From assembly GCA_021769725.1 (NCBI GenBank), contig JAETSI010000006.1:1-64000 (forward strand): 64,000 nucleotides of DNA, written 5' to 3'. This stretch comes from Oscillospiraceae bacterium. GTDB taxonomy: Bacteria; Bacillota; Clostridia; Oscillospirales; Ruminococcaceae. The number at the start of each line of letters is the position of its first letter. Positions within the stretch are counted from its first letter, which is position 1. Of the stretch, positions 33,917 through 43,648 are shown one piece after another. A program made the position numbers and the translations under genes. Under the pieces are notes generated by a model. The model was not told where the DNA came from. It was given only the letters and a program-made list of their open reading frames with translations, and made no database searches.

Positions 33917-34492
33917 ATGGGCGGATTCACAAAGCAGGCAATACGCAGTTCGTGTATAAAGCTACTTAACGAGCGTCCTACGCATCAAACCATTACAGTA
34001 AAGGATATTGTAGAGGATTGCGGAATAAACCGTAATTCTTTTTACTATCACTATCAGGATCTTCCGTCACTTATCGCTGAAATATTCACAGAAGAGGCTG
34101 ACAGGCTTATACATGATTATCCCAAAATAGACACAATTGAAGACGGACTTCTGGCGGCTATATCATTTGTAATGGAGAATAAAAAGGCTATTCTTCATAT
34201 ATACTGTTCCGCCAACCGTGAGTTGTTTGAACAATATTTATGGCGTGTATGTGATCACGTTGCGGATACCTACATAAATACTGCATTTCCGGAATTTAAA
34301 ATTTCCATTCAAGATAAGCAGACCATAATCAGATTTCTCAAATGCGAATGTTTTGGCATTATTATGGACTGGTTCAGCAAGGGTATGGACACTGATATCA
34401 TTCAGGGAATAAATCGCATATGTGAGTTGAAAAGGGGAATGACGGAGGAAATGCTCCGGCGCTGTCAGCCGGACAATTCAGACAAATTTTAA
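33917..34492 (+). CDS. TetR/AcrR-family transcriptional regulator
   Basis: This 191-residue protein has the N-terminal TetR HTH: AIRSSCIKLLNERPTHQTIT, VKDIVEDCGINRNSFYYHYQ, and a helical ligand-binding domain after residue 60. The C-terminal domain is of the type seen in clostridial regulators next to MmpL-type exporters. An AAAGGAG site precedes ATG. It is followed, after a terminator, by an RND/MmpL transporter and a heptad-repeat protein, which it probably controls. Confidence 0.88.
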   Translation: MGGFTKQAIRSSCIKLLNERPTHQTITVKDIVEDCGINRNSFYYHYQDLPSLIAEIFTEEADRLIHDYPKIDTIEDGLLAAISFVMENKKAILHIYCSANRELFEQYLWRVCDHVADTYINTAFPEFKISIQDKQTIIRFLKCECFGIIMDWFSKGMDTDIIQGINRICELKRGMTEEMLRRCQPDNSDKF

Positions 34493-34510
34493 CAAATGCC
34501 TAAATTTTAA

Positions 34511-34543
34511 GCAGACGGGTTATCCTGTCTGTTTATTTTTTTT
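34511..34543 (+). terminator. Terminator after the TetR gene
   Basis: CAGAC and GTCTG with an inner GG/CC pair form the stem, followed by TTTATTTTTTTT. Confidence 0.65.
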
Positions 34544-34619
34544 GAACCAAATGATATAATATTAACAATCCAACATGATGTTCTGAATGTTGAATAATAA
34601 AGAAAGGATATGCATATTT

Positions 34620-36719
34620 ATGAAATTTTCAAATGCGGTGGTAAAGCATCGTATTCTCATTCTTGTAACAGCGCTGGTTCTTATGGTGCCGGCTGTGCTC
34701 GGAATGGTGAAAACAAGGATCAATTACGATATGCTGGACTATCTTCCGTCGGATATGGACACAGTAAAAGGTCAGAGTGAGCTTCTTGACGATTTCGGAA
34801 AGGGCGCTTTTTCATTTATTGTAATAGAAGATATGCCGGAAAAGGATGTTGCAAAGCTGAAGTCAAAGATCGAGAATGTCGATCATGTTGAAACAGCACT
34901 GTGGTATGATTCAATACTTGATTCATCCGTTCCTATGGAGCTTCTTCCGGATGATATATACAGCGCTTTTAACACGGAAAATTCGACGATGATCGCTGTT
35001 TTCTTCGATACATCAACTTCTTCTGACGATACTATGGATGCCATTCGTGAGATACGTTCCATAGCCGGAAAGCAATGCTTTGTTTCGGGAATGTCTGCCA
35101 TGGTTACCGACCTGAAAGACCTGTGCGAACGTGAAGAGCCTGTTTACGTCGTGATAGCAGTGTTAATGTCAACTGCGGTAATGCTGCTGTTGCTTGACAA
35201 CTGGCTGATACCGTTTGTATTCCTTGCAAGCATCGGTATGATGATATTGCTGAATCTCGGTACGAACATTTTCTTCGGTGAAATTTCCTATATTACCAAA
35301 GCTCTTTCCGCTGTGCTCCAGCTTGCTGTAACGCTGGATTATTCAATATTCCTCTGGCACAGCTATAATGAACAGCTTACAAAGCATGGTGATAAAGAAT
35401 CGGCAATGTCGGCTGCTATACATGAGACCCTTACAAGCGTTGTCGGAAGTTCCGTAACAACGATAGCAGGATTCATTGCATTATGCTTTATGTCATTTAC
35501 ACTGGGCAAGGACCTTGGAATTGTTATGGCAAAGGGCGTTATTTTTGGAGTTATAGGATGCGTTACAGTTCTCCCTTCACTTATCCTGCTCTTTGATAAG
35601 CTGCTTTCCAAGGCTCACCACAAGTCCCTTATTCCGGATATGAAAAAGGCTTCAGGAGCAATTATAAAGATATTCCCGGTATGTCTTGCAGTTTTTGCAG
35701 CTGCCGTTGCGCCTGCATACTACGGTTACTACAAGACAGATAAGGAAGTATACTACAATATATCCGAAAGTTTGCCGGACGATATGGACTTTGTCATTGC
35801 AAACTCAAAGCTTTCTGAAAGTTTTGATGTTGCATCAACCCACATGATACTTACTGACAGTACTCTGCCTGCAAAATCTGTTCGTTCTATGATAAATGAA
35901 ATGGAAAACGTTGACGGTGTAAATTATGTTCTTGGACTTGAATCGGTTGTAGGGCCGCTTGTGCCGGAAGAGATCCTGCCAGAATCAGTGATGGATATTC
36001 TTAAAAGCGACAAATGGGAACTGCTGCTTATAAATTCCGAATACGCTGTTGCAACCGATGAGGTGAACGAACAGCTTGACAGCCTGAACAGTATACTTAA
36101 ATCATACGACAGCAGCGGACTTCTTATCGGTGAAGCTCCCTGTACAAAGGATATGATCGAGACGACTGCTCACGATTTCAAAGTGGTAAATGCAATTTCT
36201 ATTCTGGCAATATTCCTTATAATTCTTCTCGTCCAGAAGAGTATCTCTCTTCCGTTTATCCTTATTGCCATTATCGAGCTGGCTATCTTTATCAACCTCG
36301 GACTTCCACATTATTTCGGACAGTCTCTGCCGTTCATAGCTCCTATCTGCATCAGCACGATACAGCTCGGTGCGACAGTAGATTATGCAATTCTTATGAC
36401 AACACGATATAAAACTGAAAGAATGTCGGGTCTTGGCAAAAAGGAATCCGTTCACACAGCTCTTTATACCTCGATACCGTCCATACTGGTCAGCGGTCTG
36501 GGATTATTTGCAGCCACGTTCGGTGTGGGGATCTATTCGGATGTTGATATGATAAGTTCGATGTGTATGCTTATGGCAAGAGGAGCTGTCATCAGCATGA
36601 TACTTGTTACCTTTACGCTGCCGGCAGGACTTATGCTCTGCGATAAGATAATATGCAAAACCACACTGGGAATGAATAAAATAAGCCGTAAATTTAAGGA
36701 GGCAGAATCTCATGAATAA
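34620..36719 (+). CDS. MmpL/RND-family transporter
   Basis: The start MKFSNAVVKHR (34620) has an AAAGGA site that lies inside the longer track ORF. The 699-residue protein has two repeats of the RND pattern: a first helix, a large external loop (about 30-180), then six helices including LAVTLDYSIFLWHSY, and again from about residue 350, with LGATVDYAILMTTRYK. These DY motifs in helix 4 and 10 are the proton-relay positions. Such proteins export lipids or drugs. It overlaps the next gene by 8 bases, which encodes a likely extracytoplasmic partner. Confidence 0.85.
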   Translation: MKFSNAVVKHRILILVTALVLMVPAVLGMVKTRINYDMLDYLPSDMDTVKGQSELLDDFGKGAFSFIVIEDMPEKDVAKLKSKIENVDHVETALWYDSILDSSVPMELLPDDIYSAFNTENSTMIAVFFDTSTSSDDTMDAIREIRSIAGKQCFVSGMSAMVTDLKDLCEREEPVYVVIAVLMSTAVMLLLLDNWLIPFVFLASIGMMILLNLGTNIFFGEISYITKALSAVLQLAVTLDYSIFLWHSYNEQLTKHGDKESAMSAAIHETLTSVVGSSVTTIAGFIALCFMSFTLGKDLGIVMAKGVIFGVIGCVTVLPSLILLFDKLLSKAHHKSLIPDMKKASGAIIKIFPVCLAVFAAAVAPAYYGYYKTDKEVYYNISESLPDDMDFVIANSKLSESFDVASTHMILTDSTLPAKSVRSMINEMENVDGVNYVLGLESVVGPLVPEEILPESVMDILKSDKWELLLINSEYAVATDEVNEQLDSLNSILKSYDSSGLLIGEAPCTKDMIETTAHDFKVVNAISILAIFLIILLVQKSISLPFILIAIIELAIFINLGLPHYFGQSLPFIAPICISTIQLGATVDYAILMTTRYKTERMSGLGKKESVHTALYTSIPSILVSGLGLFAATFGVGIYSDVDMISSMCMLMARGAVISMILVTFTLPAGLMLCDKIICKTTLGMNKISRKFKEAESHE

Positions 36720-38388
36720 TACAGCAAAAAAAGTTATTTCAATTATACTCTGCACATCGCTGATAACCGGAACTATCGGATACGGCGCTTACAGTGCTTT
36801 TGACAAAAAACAAAACGAACATAAGACGACAGTTGTTATGGATGAAGTAAAATCCGGTACGCAGCCTGAGATCATAAAGGACGAAACGGTTTATGTTCTT
36901 GCAGGTGCAGACGGAGATGTCCGTAAAGTGATCGTGAGCGACTGGCTGAAAAATGTGTCCGGGGCTGACAGTCTGACCGACAGTTCTGTCCTGACAGATA
37001 TTGAAAATGTCAAGGGAGATGAAAAATTTACTGCCGGCAATGATAATTCACTTGTATGGGAAAGCGGCGGAAATGATATCTATTATCAGGGATATACCGA
37101 CAAGGAGCTCCCCGTCAGCTTCAAGGTGTCATATAAACTGGACGGCAGGGATGTCGCTCCGGAGGAGATAGCTGGAAAAAGCGGCAGGGCAGTGATACGC
37201 TTTGACTATACAAACAATACCTCTGAAACCGCAGAAATAAACGGGAAGCAGGAAAAACTCTGTGTTCCATATGCAATGCTTACCGGAATGATACTTGACA
37301 ATGATGTTTTCAGTAATGTTGAAATTACCAACGGAGGACTTGTCAATGACGGAAGCAGGACTATCGCTGCCGGCATGGCTTTTCCCGGACTTCAGGAGAG
37401 TCTCGGAATAGACCCGGAAATTGCTGAAATACCCGATTATGTTGAAGTATCTGCCGATGTGGTTGATTTCCGTATGGCTATGACTGTTACCATTGCAGCC
37501 AATGATGTTTTCAGCAATATCAGCACTGACGGCAATGTATCATCTGACGAAATAGGCGGATCACTGTCTGAGCTTACTTCTGCTATGGATCAGCTTATAA
37601 ATGGTTCGTCAGGCTTGTATGACGGTCTTTGTACTTTGTTGAAAAAATCCGATGAATTGGTAAAGGGAATAGATAAGCTTGCAGAAGGTTCAAAGACTCT
37701 CTCAGACGGTGTAAAGAATCTTGACAGCGGGGCTTCCGAACTTCAGGCAGGAACAAATCAGCTCAACGATGGGCTTCAGGAACTTGACGGAAACAGCGAG
37801 ACTCTGAATAGCGGAGCAAAAGCGGTATTTGATTCTTTGCTTGCGGCTGCAAATGCACAGATCCAGTCATCAGGGCTTGCACTTCCGGAGCTAACTGCCG
37901 AAAATTATAGTGATATTCTGGATCAGGCTATTGCTGCAACGGGAGCACAGCCACTTATAGATCTCAAATCGCAGCTTGACGGATATAATACGTTTTATCA
38001 GGGACTTCTTAGCTATACGGCAGGTGTTTCGCAGGCGGCTGACGGTGCAGGAACTCTCAGGAGCGGTGTTGATTCGCTGAAAACGGGAGCATCGCAGCTC
38101 AGTTCAGGTGCAGGAGAACTTTACAATGGGCTTAAAAAGCTTCAGGAGAGCGCACCTGCGCTTATTGAAGGTATAAAGCAGCTCCGTGACGGCTCGCAGC
38201 AGCTTTCCGGAGGAATGCAAAAATTGTACGACAGTGTGAAAAATATTGTTGACGTTGATATTGCCGGTCTTGTGGCACGTATAAATGCTCTGTCGGAAAT
38301 TTCGGGAAATTATAAGGTATTTTCCGGCATATCCGATGACATGGACGGCAAGGTGAAGTTCTTCTTCCGCACGGATGAGATAGCATGA
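36712..38388 (+). CDS. Extracytoplasmic heptad-repeat (YhgE/Pip-like) protein
   Basis: This 558-residue protein has an N-terminal membrane anchor (VISIILCTSLITGTIGYGAY) and an external beta-rich domain to about residue 265. A long helical region of Leu/Gly-spaced heptads follows (DGVKNLDSGASELQAGTNQL, GAGTLRSGVDSLKTGASQL), as in YhgE/Pip-type proteins. There is no C-terminal membrane segment. The coupling to the MmpL gene suggests an adaptor or stalk for that exporter. The function is inferred. Confidence 0.75.
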   Translation: MNNTAKKVISIILCTSLITGTIGYGAYSAFDKKQNEHKTTVVMDEVKSGTQPEIIKDETVYVLAGADGDVRKVIVSDWLKNVSGADSLTDSSVLTDIENVKGDEKFTAGNDNSLVWESGGNDIYYQGYTDKELPVSFKVSYKLDGRDVAPEEIAGKSGRAVIRFDYTNNTSETAEINGKQEKLCVPYAMLTGMILDNDVFSNVEITNGGLVNDGSRTIAAGMAFPGLQESLGIDPEIAEIPDYVEVSADVVDFRMAMTVTIAANDVFSNISTDGNVSSDEIGGSLSELTSAMDQLINGSSGLYDGLCTLLKKSDELVKGIDKLAEGSKTLSDGVKNLDSGASELQAGTNQLNDGLQELDGNSETLNSGAKAVFDSLLAAANAQIQSSGLALPELTAENYSDILDQAIAATGAQPLIDLKSQLDGYNTFYQGLLSYTAGVSQAADGAGTLRSGVDSLKTGASQLSSGAGELYNGLKKLQESAPALIEGIKQLRDGSQQLSGGMQKLYDSVKNIVDVDIAGLVARINALSEISGNYKVFSGISDDMDGKVKFFFRTDEIA

Positions 38389-38406
38389 AAATGAATAAAT
38401 GATAAA

Positions 38407-38442
38407 AGCGGCGCCGCACAAGGTGATTTGTGCAGTGCCGCT
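38407..38442. terminator. Shared terminator between convergent operons
   Basis: AGCGGC-GC-CGCACAA and TTTGTGC-AG-TGCCGCT form an imperfect long stem between the heptad-repeat gene (+) and the cbiP end of the cobalamin operon (-). Confidence 0.6.
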
Positions 38443-38445
38443 AAA

Positions 38446-39921
38446 TTATCTAATTCCAACAATGCTGTATATCTTGCTCATATCAATATTTTTCCGCAAA
38501 GCATCAGCGAGACGGTCATACTGTATTTCCTTATATTCTTTGTAATTTATCGTATCGAAAAAATTCAGTCCACGGCGATTAAAAAGTTCACTGATTATTG
38601 CTGCTGAGATATCGTTGTTATCAAATATACCATGCAGATACGTTCCGAAAACGCAGCCGTTGTATGTACCGTCACGGCGTCCGTCTGAGAATTGTATCAA
38701 TGGCGGTTCATGACTTTCGGTTTGTCCCATGTGTATTTCATAACCACTGACGGTTTTTCCGTATAATTTACTGAAAAAATCTGATTTTGCAGTTATGATA
38801 CCGGAAGACTGCCTTTGCATCTTTTGGTTACAGAAAACAGTATGCGTATCGAGCAGTTCAAGTCCACGTATCGTTCCGCCGCATTCCATATTTTCAGGGT
38901 CTGAGATAGTTTTTCCGAGCATCTGATAACCGCCGCATATTCCGAAAAGCGGAATTCCGGCGGATACTTTTTGTTTTATCAGACTTTCAAATCCGCTTTC
39001 CCGGAGCCACTTCATATCAGAAATAGTGCTCTTGCTGCCTGGAATAATTATCATATCAGGACTGCCGAGATCGGCAGCTTTTCCGGCAAATCTTACCGAT
39101 ACGCCGTTGTATCTTGACAGCGGAGCAAAGTCGGTATAATTTGAGATTTTAGGAAGCTTTATTACAGTAATATCAATAATATCTGAATTTTTTTCGGATA
39201 ATCTGTCAGAGAGACTGTCTTCATCGTCAATATCGCAGTCAACATATGGAACAACGCCAAGCACCGGTTTACGGCTTTTTTCTTCAAGAATTTTTATTCC
39301 GTCCTGAAATAATGACCGGTCTCCACGGAATTTGTTTATGATCAATCCTTTGATACGCTGCTGTTCGTGACTTTCAAGGAGCGAAACAGTACCGATAAGC
39401 TGAGCGAAAACTCCTCCTCGGTCTATGTCGCCGACAAGCAAAACGGGAGCGTCAATAAGTTCTGCCAGTCCCATATTTACGATATCGTCATTTTTTAAAT
39501 TCATTTCTGCCGGACTTCCCGCACCTTCGGCGACAATGATATCTGCCTGTTCAGCCAGTTTTTCATAGGCTGTCTTTATTGTCGGGAGTAGCTCTTTCTT
39601 GCGGCGAAAATACTCTGCTGCACGCATATTTCCGAGAACCTTCCCGTTCACAATTACCTGCGAGCCATGATCTGTGGTCGGTTTTAAAAGGATAGGATTC
39701 ATCAGGACGGACGGATCGATTCCTGCTGCTTCTGCCTGCATTGCCTGCGCTCTTCCTATTTCCAGACCATCGCCGGTTATATATGAATTAAGAGCCATAT
39801 TTTGCGATTTAAAGGGAGCGGCGATATATCCGTCCTGTCTGAAGATCCTGCACAGCCCGGCACATATGATACTTTTCCCTACATTTGACATTGTTCCCTG
39901 GATCATTATTGATCTTGCCAT
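38446..39921 (-). CDS. cbiP: Cobyric acid synthase
   Basis: This 491-residue protein has the P-loop-like start IMIQGTMSNVGKSIICAGL, then MNLKNDDIVNMGLA, and a type-1 glutaminase domain with the cysteine in LFGICGGYQMLGK and histidine in GTYLHGIFD. It amidates side chains b, d, e and g of adenosylcobyrinic diamide using glutamine and ATP. It is the last gene of the minus-strand cobalamin operon. Confidence 0.95.
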   Translation of the reverse strand: MARSIMIQGTMSNVGKSIICAGLCRIFRQDGYIAAPFKSQNMALNSYITGDGLEIGRAQAMQAEAAGIDPSVLMNPILLKPTTDHGSQVIVNGKVLGNMRAAEYFRRKKELLPTIKTAYEKLAEQADIIVAEGAGSPAEMNLKNDDIVNMGLAELIDAPVLLVGDIDRGGVFAQLIGTVSLLESHEQQRIKGLIINKFRGDRSLFQDGIKILEEKSRKPVLGVVPYVDCDIDDEDSLSDRLSEKNSDIIDITVIKLPKISNYTDFAPLSRYNGVSVRFAGKAADLGSPDMIIIPGSKSTISDMKWLRESGFESLIKQKVSAGIPLFGICGGYQMLGKTISDPENMECGGTIRGLELLDTHTVFCNQKMQRQSSGIITAKSDFFSKLYGKTVSGYEIHMGQTESHEPPLIQFSDGRRDGTYNGCVFGTYLHGIFDNNDISAAIISELFNRRGLNFFDTINYKEYKEIQYDRLADALRKNIDMSKIYSIVGIR

Positions 39922-39925
39922 AATT

Positions 39926-40945
39926 TCACCCCGTTATTTCATTGACAGCATTTACGAGACGTTCGTTATCATCGTGGTTTTTTACAGCAATGCGAAAGTA
40001 ACTGTCATTTAACCCACGATAGTTCTTGCAGCTGCGCACTGCAATTTTTTTTTGTAATAGCAATTTATCAAAAGGCAGTGTACAATGCATAAACAGATAA
40101 TTCGTTTCTGACGGATATATTTTAATTTCAAGTCTTTTCAGGGAGCGGCACAGATAGTCACGCTCCTGACGAATAAAGGAGACCGTTTTTTTAATATATT
40201 CCGATTCCTGCAAAGCTGCAATTCCTGCAAGCTGCGCAGGAACAGATACGCTCCAGCATTGTCCGGTATTGCGCACTTTTTCCGACAGTTTCGTATTGCC
40301 TGAGATCATATATCCCAGCCTGAGACCAGCCATTGCATATATTTTCGTCAATGCTTTAAGGATGACAGTATGTTCATTTAGGAGTGCCGGATTACAGTTG
40401 CTTCTGCCGGTAAACTCCATAAAGCACTGATCAACGACAAGCAAGATATTTTCTTCAACGCACCGGTGTATTATTTTTTCCATTAGTTTGCAGGAAACAA
40501 GCGATCCGGTTGGATTATTCGGGTCGCATAAAAAGAAAACATCAACGTCATGCAGATCATCAAGAATACGTTCGGTAATACAGAAGTTTTCCGTTTCCCT
40601 CAGAGCATGGAATTTTATCCGGCAGTCGGCTTCGATCAGAGCTTTTTCGTATTCTGAAAAAGTCGGAGATGTCAGCAGTGCTCTGTGTGGTTTCAGGGCA
40701 TGGACAAGACGATATATCAGGTCGGCTGCTCCGTTTCCGCATACGATGTTATCAGGCTGGATTTTTTCGTATTCAGACAATTTCTGAACAAGTTCAACGC
40801 AGTTTGGGTCGGGATATTCTGAGAATCTGCTAATATTTCCAGCAAGAATTTTTTTGACGCTTTCAGGCATTCCGAGAGGATTGATATTTACAGAAAAGTC
40901 AAGTATTTCGTCCGAAAAATTTCCGCCGTGTTCAAATTGTTTCAT
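39926..40945 (-). CDS. cobD: L-threonine-O-3-phosphate decarboxylase (CobD-type aminotransferase)
   Basis: This 339-residue fold-type I PLP enzyme begins FEHGGNFSDEILDFSVNINPLG, typical of CobD. FFLCDPNNPTGSLV and VDQCFMEF are family motifs, and the PLP lysine is in ILKALTKIYAMAGLRLGYM. It makes (R)-1-amino-2-propanol phosphate for the nucleotide loop. It lies 4 bases from cbiP and 12 from cbiB, in the same direction. Confidence 0.93.
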   Translation of the reverse strand: MKQFEHGGNFSDEILDFSVNINPLGMPESVKKILAGNISRFSEYPDPNCVELVQKLSEYEKIQPDNIVCGNGAADLIYRLVHALKPHRALLTSPTFSEYEKALIEADCRIKFHALRETENFCITERILDDLHDVDVFFLCDPNNPTGSLVSCKLMEKIIHRCVEENILLVVDQCFMEFTGRSNCNPALLNEHTVILKALTKIYAMAGLRLGYMISGNTKLSEKVRNTGQCWSVSVPAQLAGIAALQESEYIKKTVSFIRQERDYLCRSLKRLEIKIYPSETNYLFMHCTLPFDKLLLQKKIAVRSCKNYRGLNDSYFRIAVKNHDDNERLVNAVNEITG

Positions 40946-40957
40946 AAATACCTCCAG

Positions 40958-41926
40958 TCAGAAAAACAGAAATGCGAGAAATATTCTTATGGAAAGTGCA
41001 AAGGCAAGCATGATCGCAGACGTGCAGAACATAAGCCGGTTTACACGGCGGATATCTTCAGCTTCTATGGGACGTGTATTGTCTCCGACAGTATTTTTGC
41101 GATGCAGCTTTCCGAAATAATAAGCGTCTCCGAGAAGTTGGATATCAAGAGCTCCGGCAGCGGCGGATTCAGTTTGTGCAGCATTCGGACTTTCCTGACT
41201 TGCTCTGTCACGTCTCCAGATTTTCCATGCTCCTTTTGTATTGAATCTCAGAATACAGGATGCCAGAATCATCATAAGAGCGGATAGTCTTGACGGAATA
41301 TAATTCATGATATCGTCAAATTTTGCTGAGAATCTGCCGAAATAAATATATTTTTCATTTTTATATCCAAGCATTGAATCCATAGTGTTGGCAGCTTTAT
41401 AAAAAAAACCCAGAGCCGCTCCGCCTAATGCAATAAAAAACAGCGGTGCAGTTTCTCCGTCAGAGGTGTTTTCAGCGACAGTTTCTACCGCCGCACGAAT
41501 CACGCCTTTTTCATCAAGTTTATCTGTATCACGTCCTACTATCATTGAGACGGCATGGCGAGCTTGTGTAATATCGTGAGATTCTGCCGCTCTGTAAACT
41601 TTCATGCTTTCTTTGTATAGGCATTTTGCTGCGAGTATATAGTAGATGAGAATGCTTTCAATTACTATGCCAAGCCATGGATTCAGACAGTAGCACAATA
41701 TCAAAGTAAGAAGCGGAACTGCGGAGGATACAGTCAGAACCGTAAGCGACAGCAGAGTTCCTGCAAGGATAAGTCTGTCCGGACACAGCTTTCTGAAAAG
41801 CTTTTCAAGTGACGAAATCATTTTTCCGATAAGCCGTACAGGGTGCGGAAGATTATATGGGTCGCCTATGATTAAATCTAAAATAAATCCGACAATAAGA
41901 GGTAAAACAGCAATAAGATATTTCAT
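40958..41926 (-). CDS. cbiB: Adenosylcobinamide-phosphate synthase
   Basis: This 322-residue membrane protein begins with FILDLIIGDPYNLPHPVRLIG, a hallmark of CbiB. RAAVETVAENTSDGETAPLFF and AANTMDSMLGYKNEKYIYFG are further signatures. It joins adenosylcobyric acid with aminopropanol phosphate. It overlaps cobC by 4 bases. Confidence 0.95.
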   Translation of the reverse strand: MKYLIAVLPLIVGFILDLIIGDPYNLPHPVRLIGKMISSLEKLFRKLCPDRLILAGTLLSLTVLTVSSAVPLLTLILCYCLNPWLGIVIESILIYYILAAKCLYKESMKVYRAAESHDITQARHAVSMIVGRDTDKLDEKGVIRAAVETVAENTSDGETAPLFFIALGGAALGFFYKAANTMDSMLGYKNEKYIYFGRFSAKFDDIMNYIPSRLSALMMILASCILRFNTKGAWKIWRRDRASQESPNAAQTESAAAGALDIQLLGDAYYFGKLHRKNTVGDNTRPIEAEDIRRVNRLMFCTSAIMLAFALSIRIFLAFLFF

Positions 41927-42486
41927 ATGATCTCCGATAAAATTTTAATTTTTTTTCCATTCCATTCAGTCAGAAAGCCGCATCCGTTTTTTACCTGATA
42001 GTCAAAATAAGAACTCTCCGGGATGCAAAAGCGTGACAGAACAGACATGACAGTTCCGCCGTGAACGATCATCGAAACGGATGAATTCCCGGGAATCCGA
42101 CTTATTTCATTTATAAAAGTGTTGCAGCATCTTTCACGGAAGTCATGCATAGATTCTCCATGCGGAAACGGCATTTCACCTCCGCTGTCTATCCACTGCT
42201 GATAATCCGTGTCACCGTTCAGCTCAGAATAATTTCTTCCTTCAAAATCACCAAAATCGCATTCACGGAAGTCCTCAGCAATTATCGGTTCAATACATGG
42301 ATAGATAATCTCCGAGGTTTCAATACATCGTTTCATAGGGCTTGAAATTACACAATCGGCTTCGGGGTAGATCCGTTTTCTGATTTCCTCAATTCCGTAA
42401 GCGGAAAGCTGCTCGTCGGTTCTGCCAATATAGCGGTGTTCAAGATTTCCGGGTGTGTATCCGTGGCGTATAAAGGTTATTTTCAT
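41923..42486 (-). CDS. cobC: Histidine-phosphatase family, alpha-ribazole phosphatase-like
   Basis: This 187-residue protein starts ITFIRHGYTPGNLEHRYIGR with the RHG phosphohistidine motif. The second histidine is in MIVHGGTVMSVL. Within a cobalamin operon this fold is typically CobC, which removes the phosphate from alpha-ribazole phosphate or adenosylcobalamin phosphate. It is flanked by 4-base overlaps on both sides. Confidence 0.88.
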   Translation of the reverse strand: MKITFIRHGYTPGNLEHRYIGRTDEQLSAYGIEEIRKRIYPEADCVISSPMKRCIETSEIIYPCIEPIIAEDFRECDFGDFEGRNYSELNGDTDYQQWIDSGGEMPFPHGESMHDFRERCCNTFINEISRIPGNSSVSMIVHGGTVMSVLSRFCIPESSYFDYQVKNGCGFLTEWNGKKIKILSEII

Positions 42487-42872
42487 ATCGTTTCTCCTTT
42501 TATGACGGCAGGAATTCCGCAGGTGATCCTTATTACCTTTTCAGCGTGTCCGGCTATCATACAGCCTGTTTTTCCGACCAGCTCACGATATATACGTTCG
42601 GATTTTTCGATGGGTATAATTCCGCAGCCTATTTCTGTCATTATAATTATTACATCAGGGTTGCTGATTAACAGTTTCCCGGTAAGTTCAAGCGGATCTT
42701 CATTCCGTCCGGCAGCCGATGATACAAAATCTTCAAAGTGACGGATGCATTTTGCACTTGTAAGCTTATCATAGGGAGCAGAACCCTCTGTAATTTCATC
42801 TGTTTTTAATCCGAATCTATTGACTGCAAAATCAGTTTTCCCCTGATATGAACCTCCAATAATAAAAATCAT
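42483..42872 (-). CDS. Short CobU-like kinase, second copy
   Basis: I take MIFIIGGSYQGKTDF (42872) with an AAAGGA site. The 129-residue protein has a P-loop GGSYQGKT and the C-terminal DVIIIMTEIGCGIIPIEKSER region, where EIGCG parallels the CobU E-V-G-x-G motif. It lacks the ATMxPxxxExxxRIxxHRxxR segment with the guanylylated histidine seen in the full-length copy at 43636. It is likely an adenosylcobinamide kinase of the short clostridial type. It lies between cobS and cobC. Confidence 0.7.
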   Translation of the reverse strand: MIFIIGGSYQGKTDFAVNRFGLKTDEITEGSAPYDKLTSAKCIRHFEDFVSSAAGRNEDPLELTGKLLISNPDVIIIMTEIGCGIIPIEKSERIYRELVGKTGCMIAGHAEKVIRITCGIPAVIKGETI

Positions 42873-42883
42873 ATTTGTTCCTT

Positions 42884-43648
42884 TCATTTAATAAGATTTG
42901 CTATTACAGCTGCCGTTAATGCTGAAAGTTCGGCAACCTGCAAAAACCAGCCGGCAAGATCTCCGGTTATGCCACCGAATTTTCGCTTTGAGAAATAATA
43001 GTAGTATATGAACAGAATCACTCCACAAACGGTCATCGCAGTTCCGGCAATGGGACAAATAATAATCATTGTCAGTGCAGAGAATGTCAGCCAGATTATT
43101 TCGGTAATGATTGTTATCGTTTTGTGCGCAGGTTCCGAAAAGTTTTGCAGACTTCCATGTCCCTTCGCATTGGGAAATGTAACGGCAGCCAGTCCGCTCC
43201 AGGCTCTTGACTGAATAAAGCACAAAGAGCATATTAAAAGCAGGTTAAAATTCCTCAGTTCAGTGAAAACAGCTGTCTGAATCAGAAGATATACTGAAAG
43301 CCGTATCAATGCAAAAGCGCCGGTGTTCGGGTCTTTCATGATCTCCAGCATTTTTTCACGGGGAGCACAGCTGGCAAGTGCGTCGTTTACGTCGCAGAAT
43401 CCATCAAGATGTATTCCTCCTGTTACTGCTATCGGAATTACGGTGCATCCAACAGAAAAGAACAGATTTCCGACTTCGAGCATTTCACATATTCTGTACC
43501 ATAGCAGCAGGCATATACCGATAACTGCTCCTATCAGCGGAAAAAAACACAGTGAGAAACGCCTGTTTTCCTCTTTCCATTGGACTTTGGGAAAAGGGAT
43601 TCTGGAGTACATCAAAAATGCCGAGCAAAGTGATTTTAATAAAGACAT
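42884..43648 (-). CDS. cobS: Adenosylcobalamin 5'-phosphate synthase
   Basis: This 254-residue integral membrane protein has the CobS signature GGIHLDGFCDVNDALASCAPREKMLEIMKDP, abbreviated here as GIHLDGFCDVNDAL and EIMKDPNTGAFA, and a C-terminal GGITGDLAGWFLQ. It joins adenosyl-GDP-cobinamide and alpha-ribazole. It overlaps cobU by 13 bases. Confidence 0.95.
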   Translation of the reverse strand: MSLLKSLCSAFLMYSRIPFPKVQWKEENRRFSLCFFPLIGAVIGICLLLWYRICEMLEVGNLFFSVGCTVIPIAVTGGIHLDGFCDVNDALASCAPREKMLEIMKDPNTGAFALIRLSVYLLIQTAVFTELRNFNLLLICSLCFIQSRAWSGLAAVTFPNAKGHGSLQNFSEPAHKTITIITEIIWLTFSALTMIIICPIAGTAMTVCGVILFIYYYYFSKRKFGGITGDLAGWFLQVAELSALTAAVIANLIK

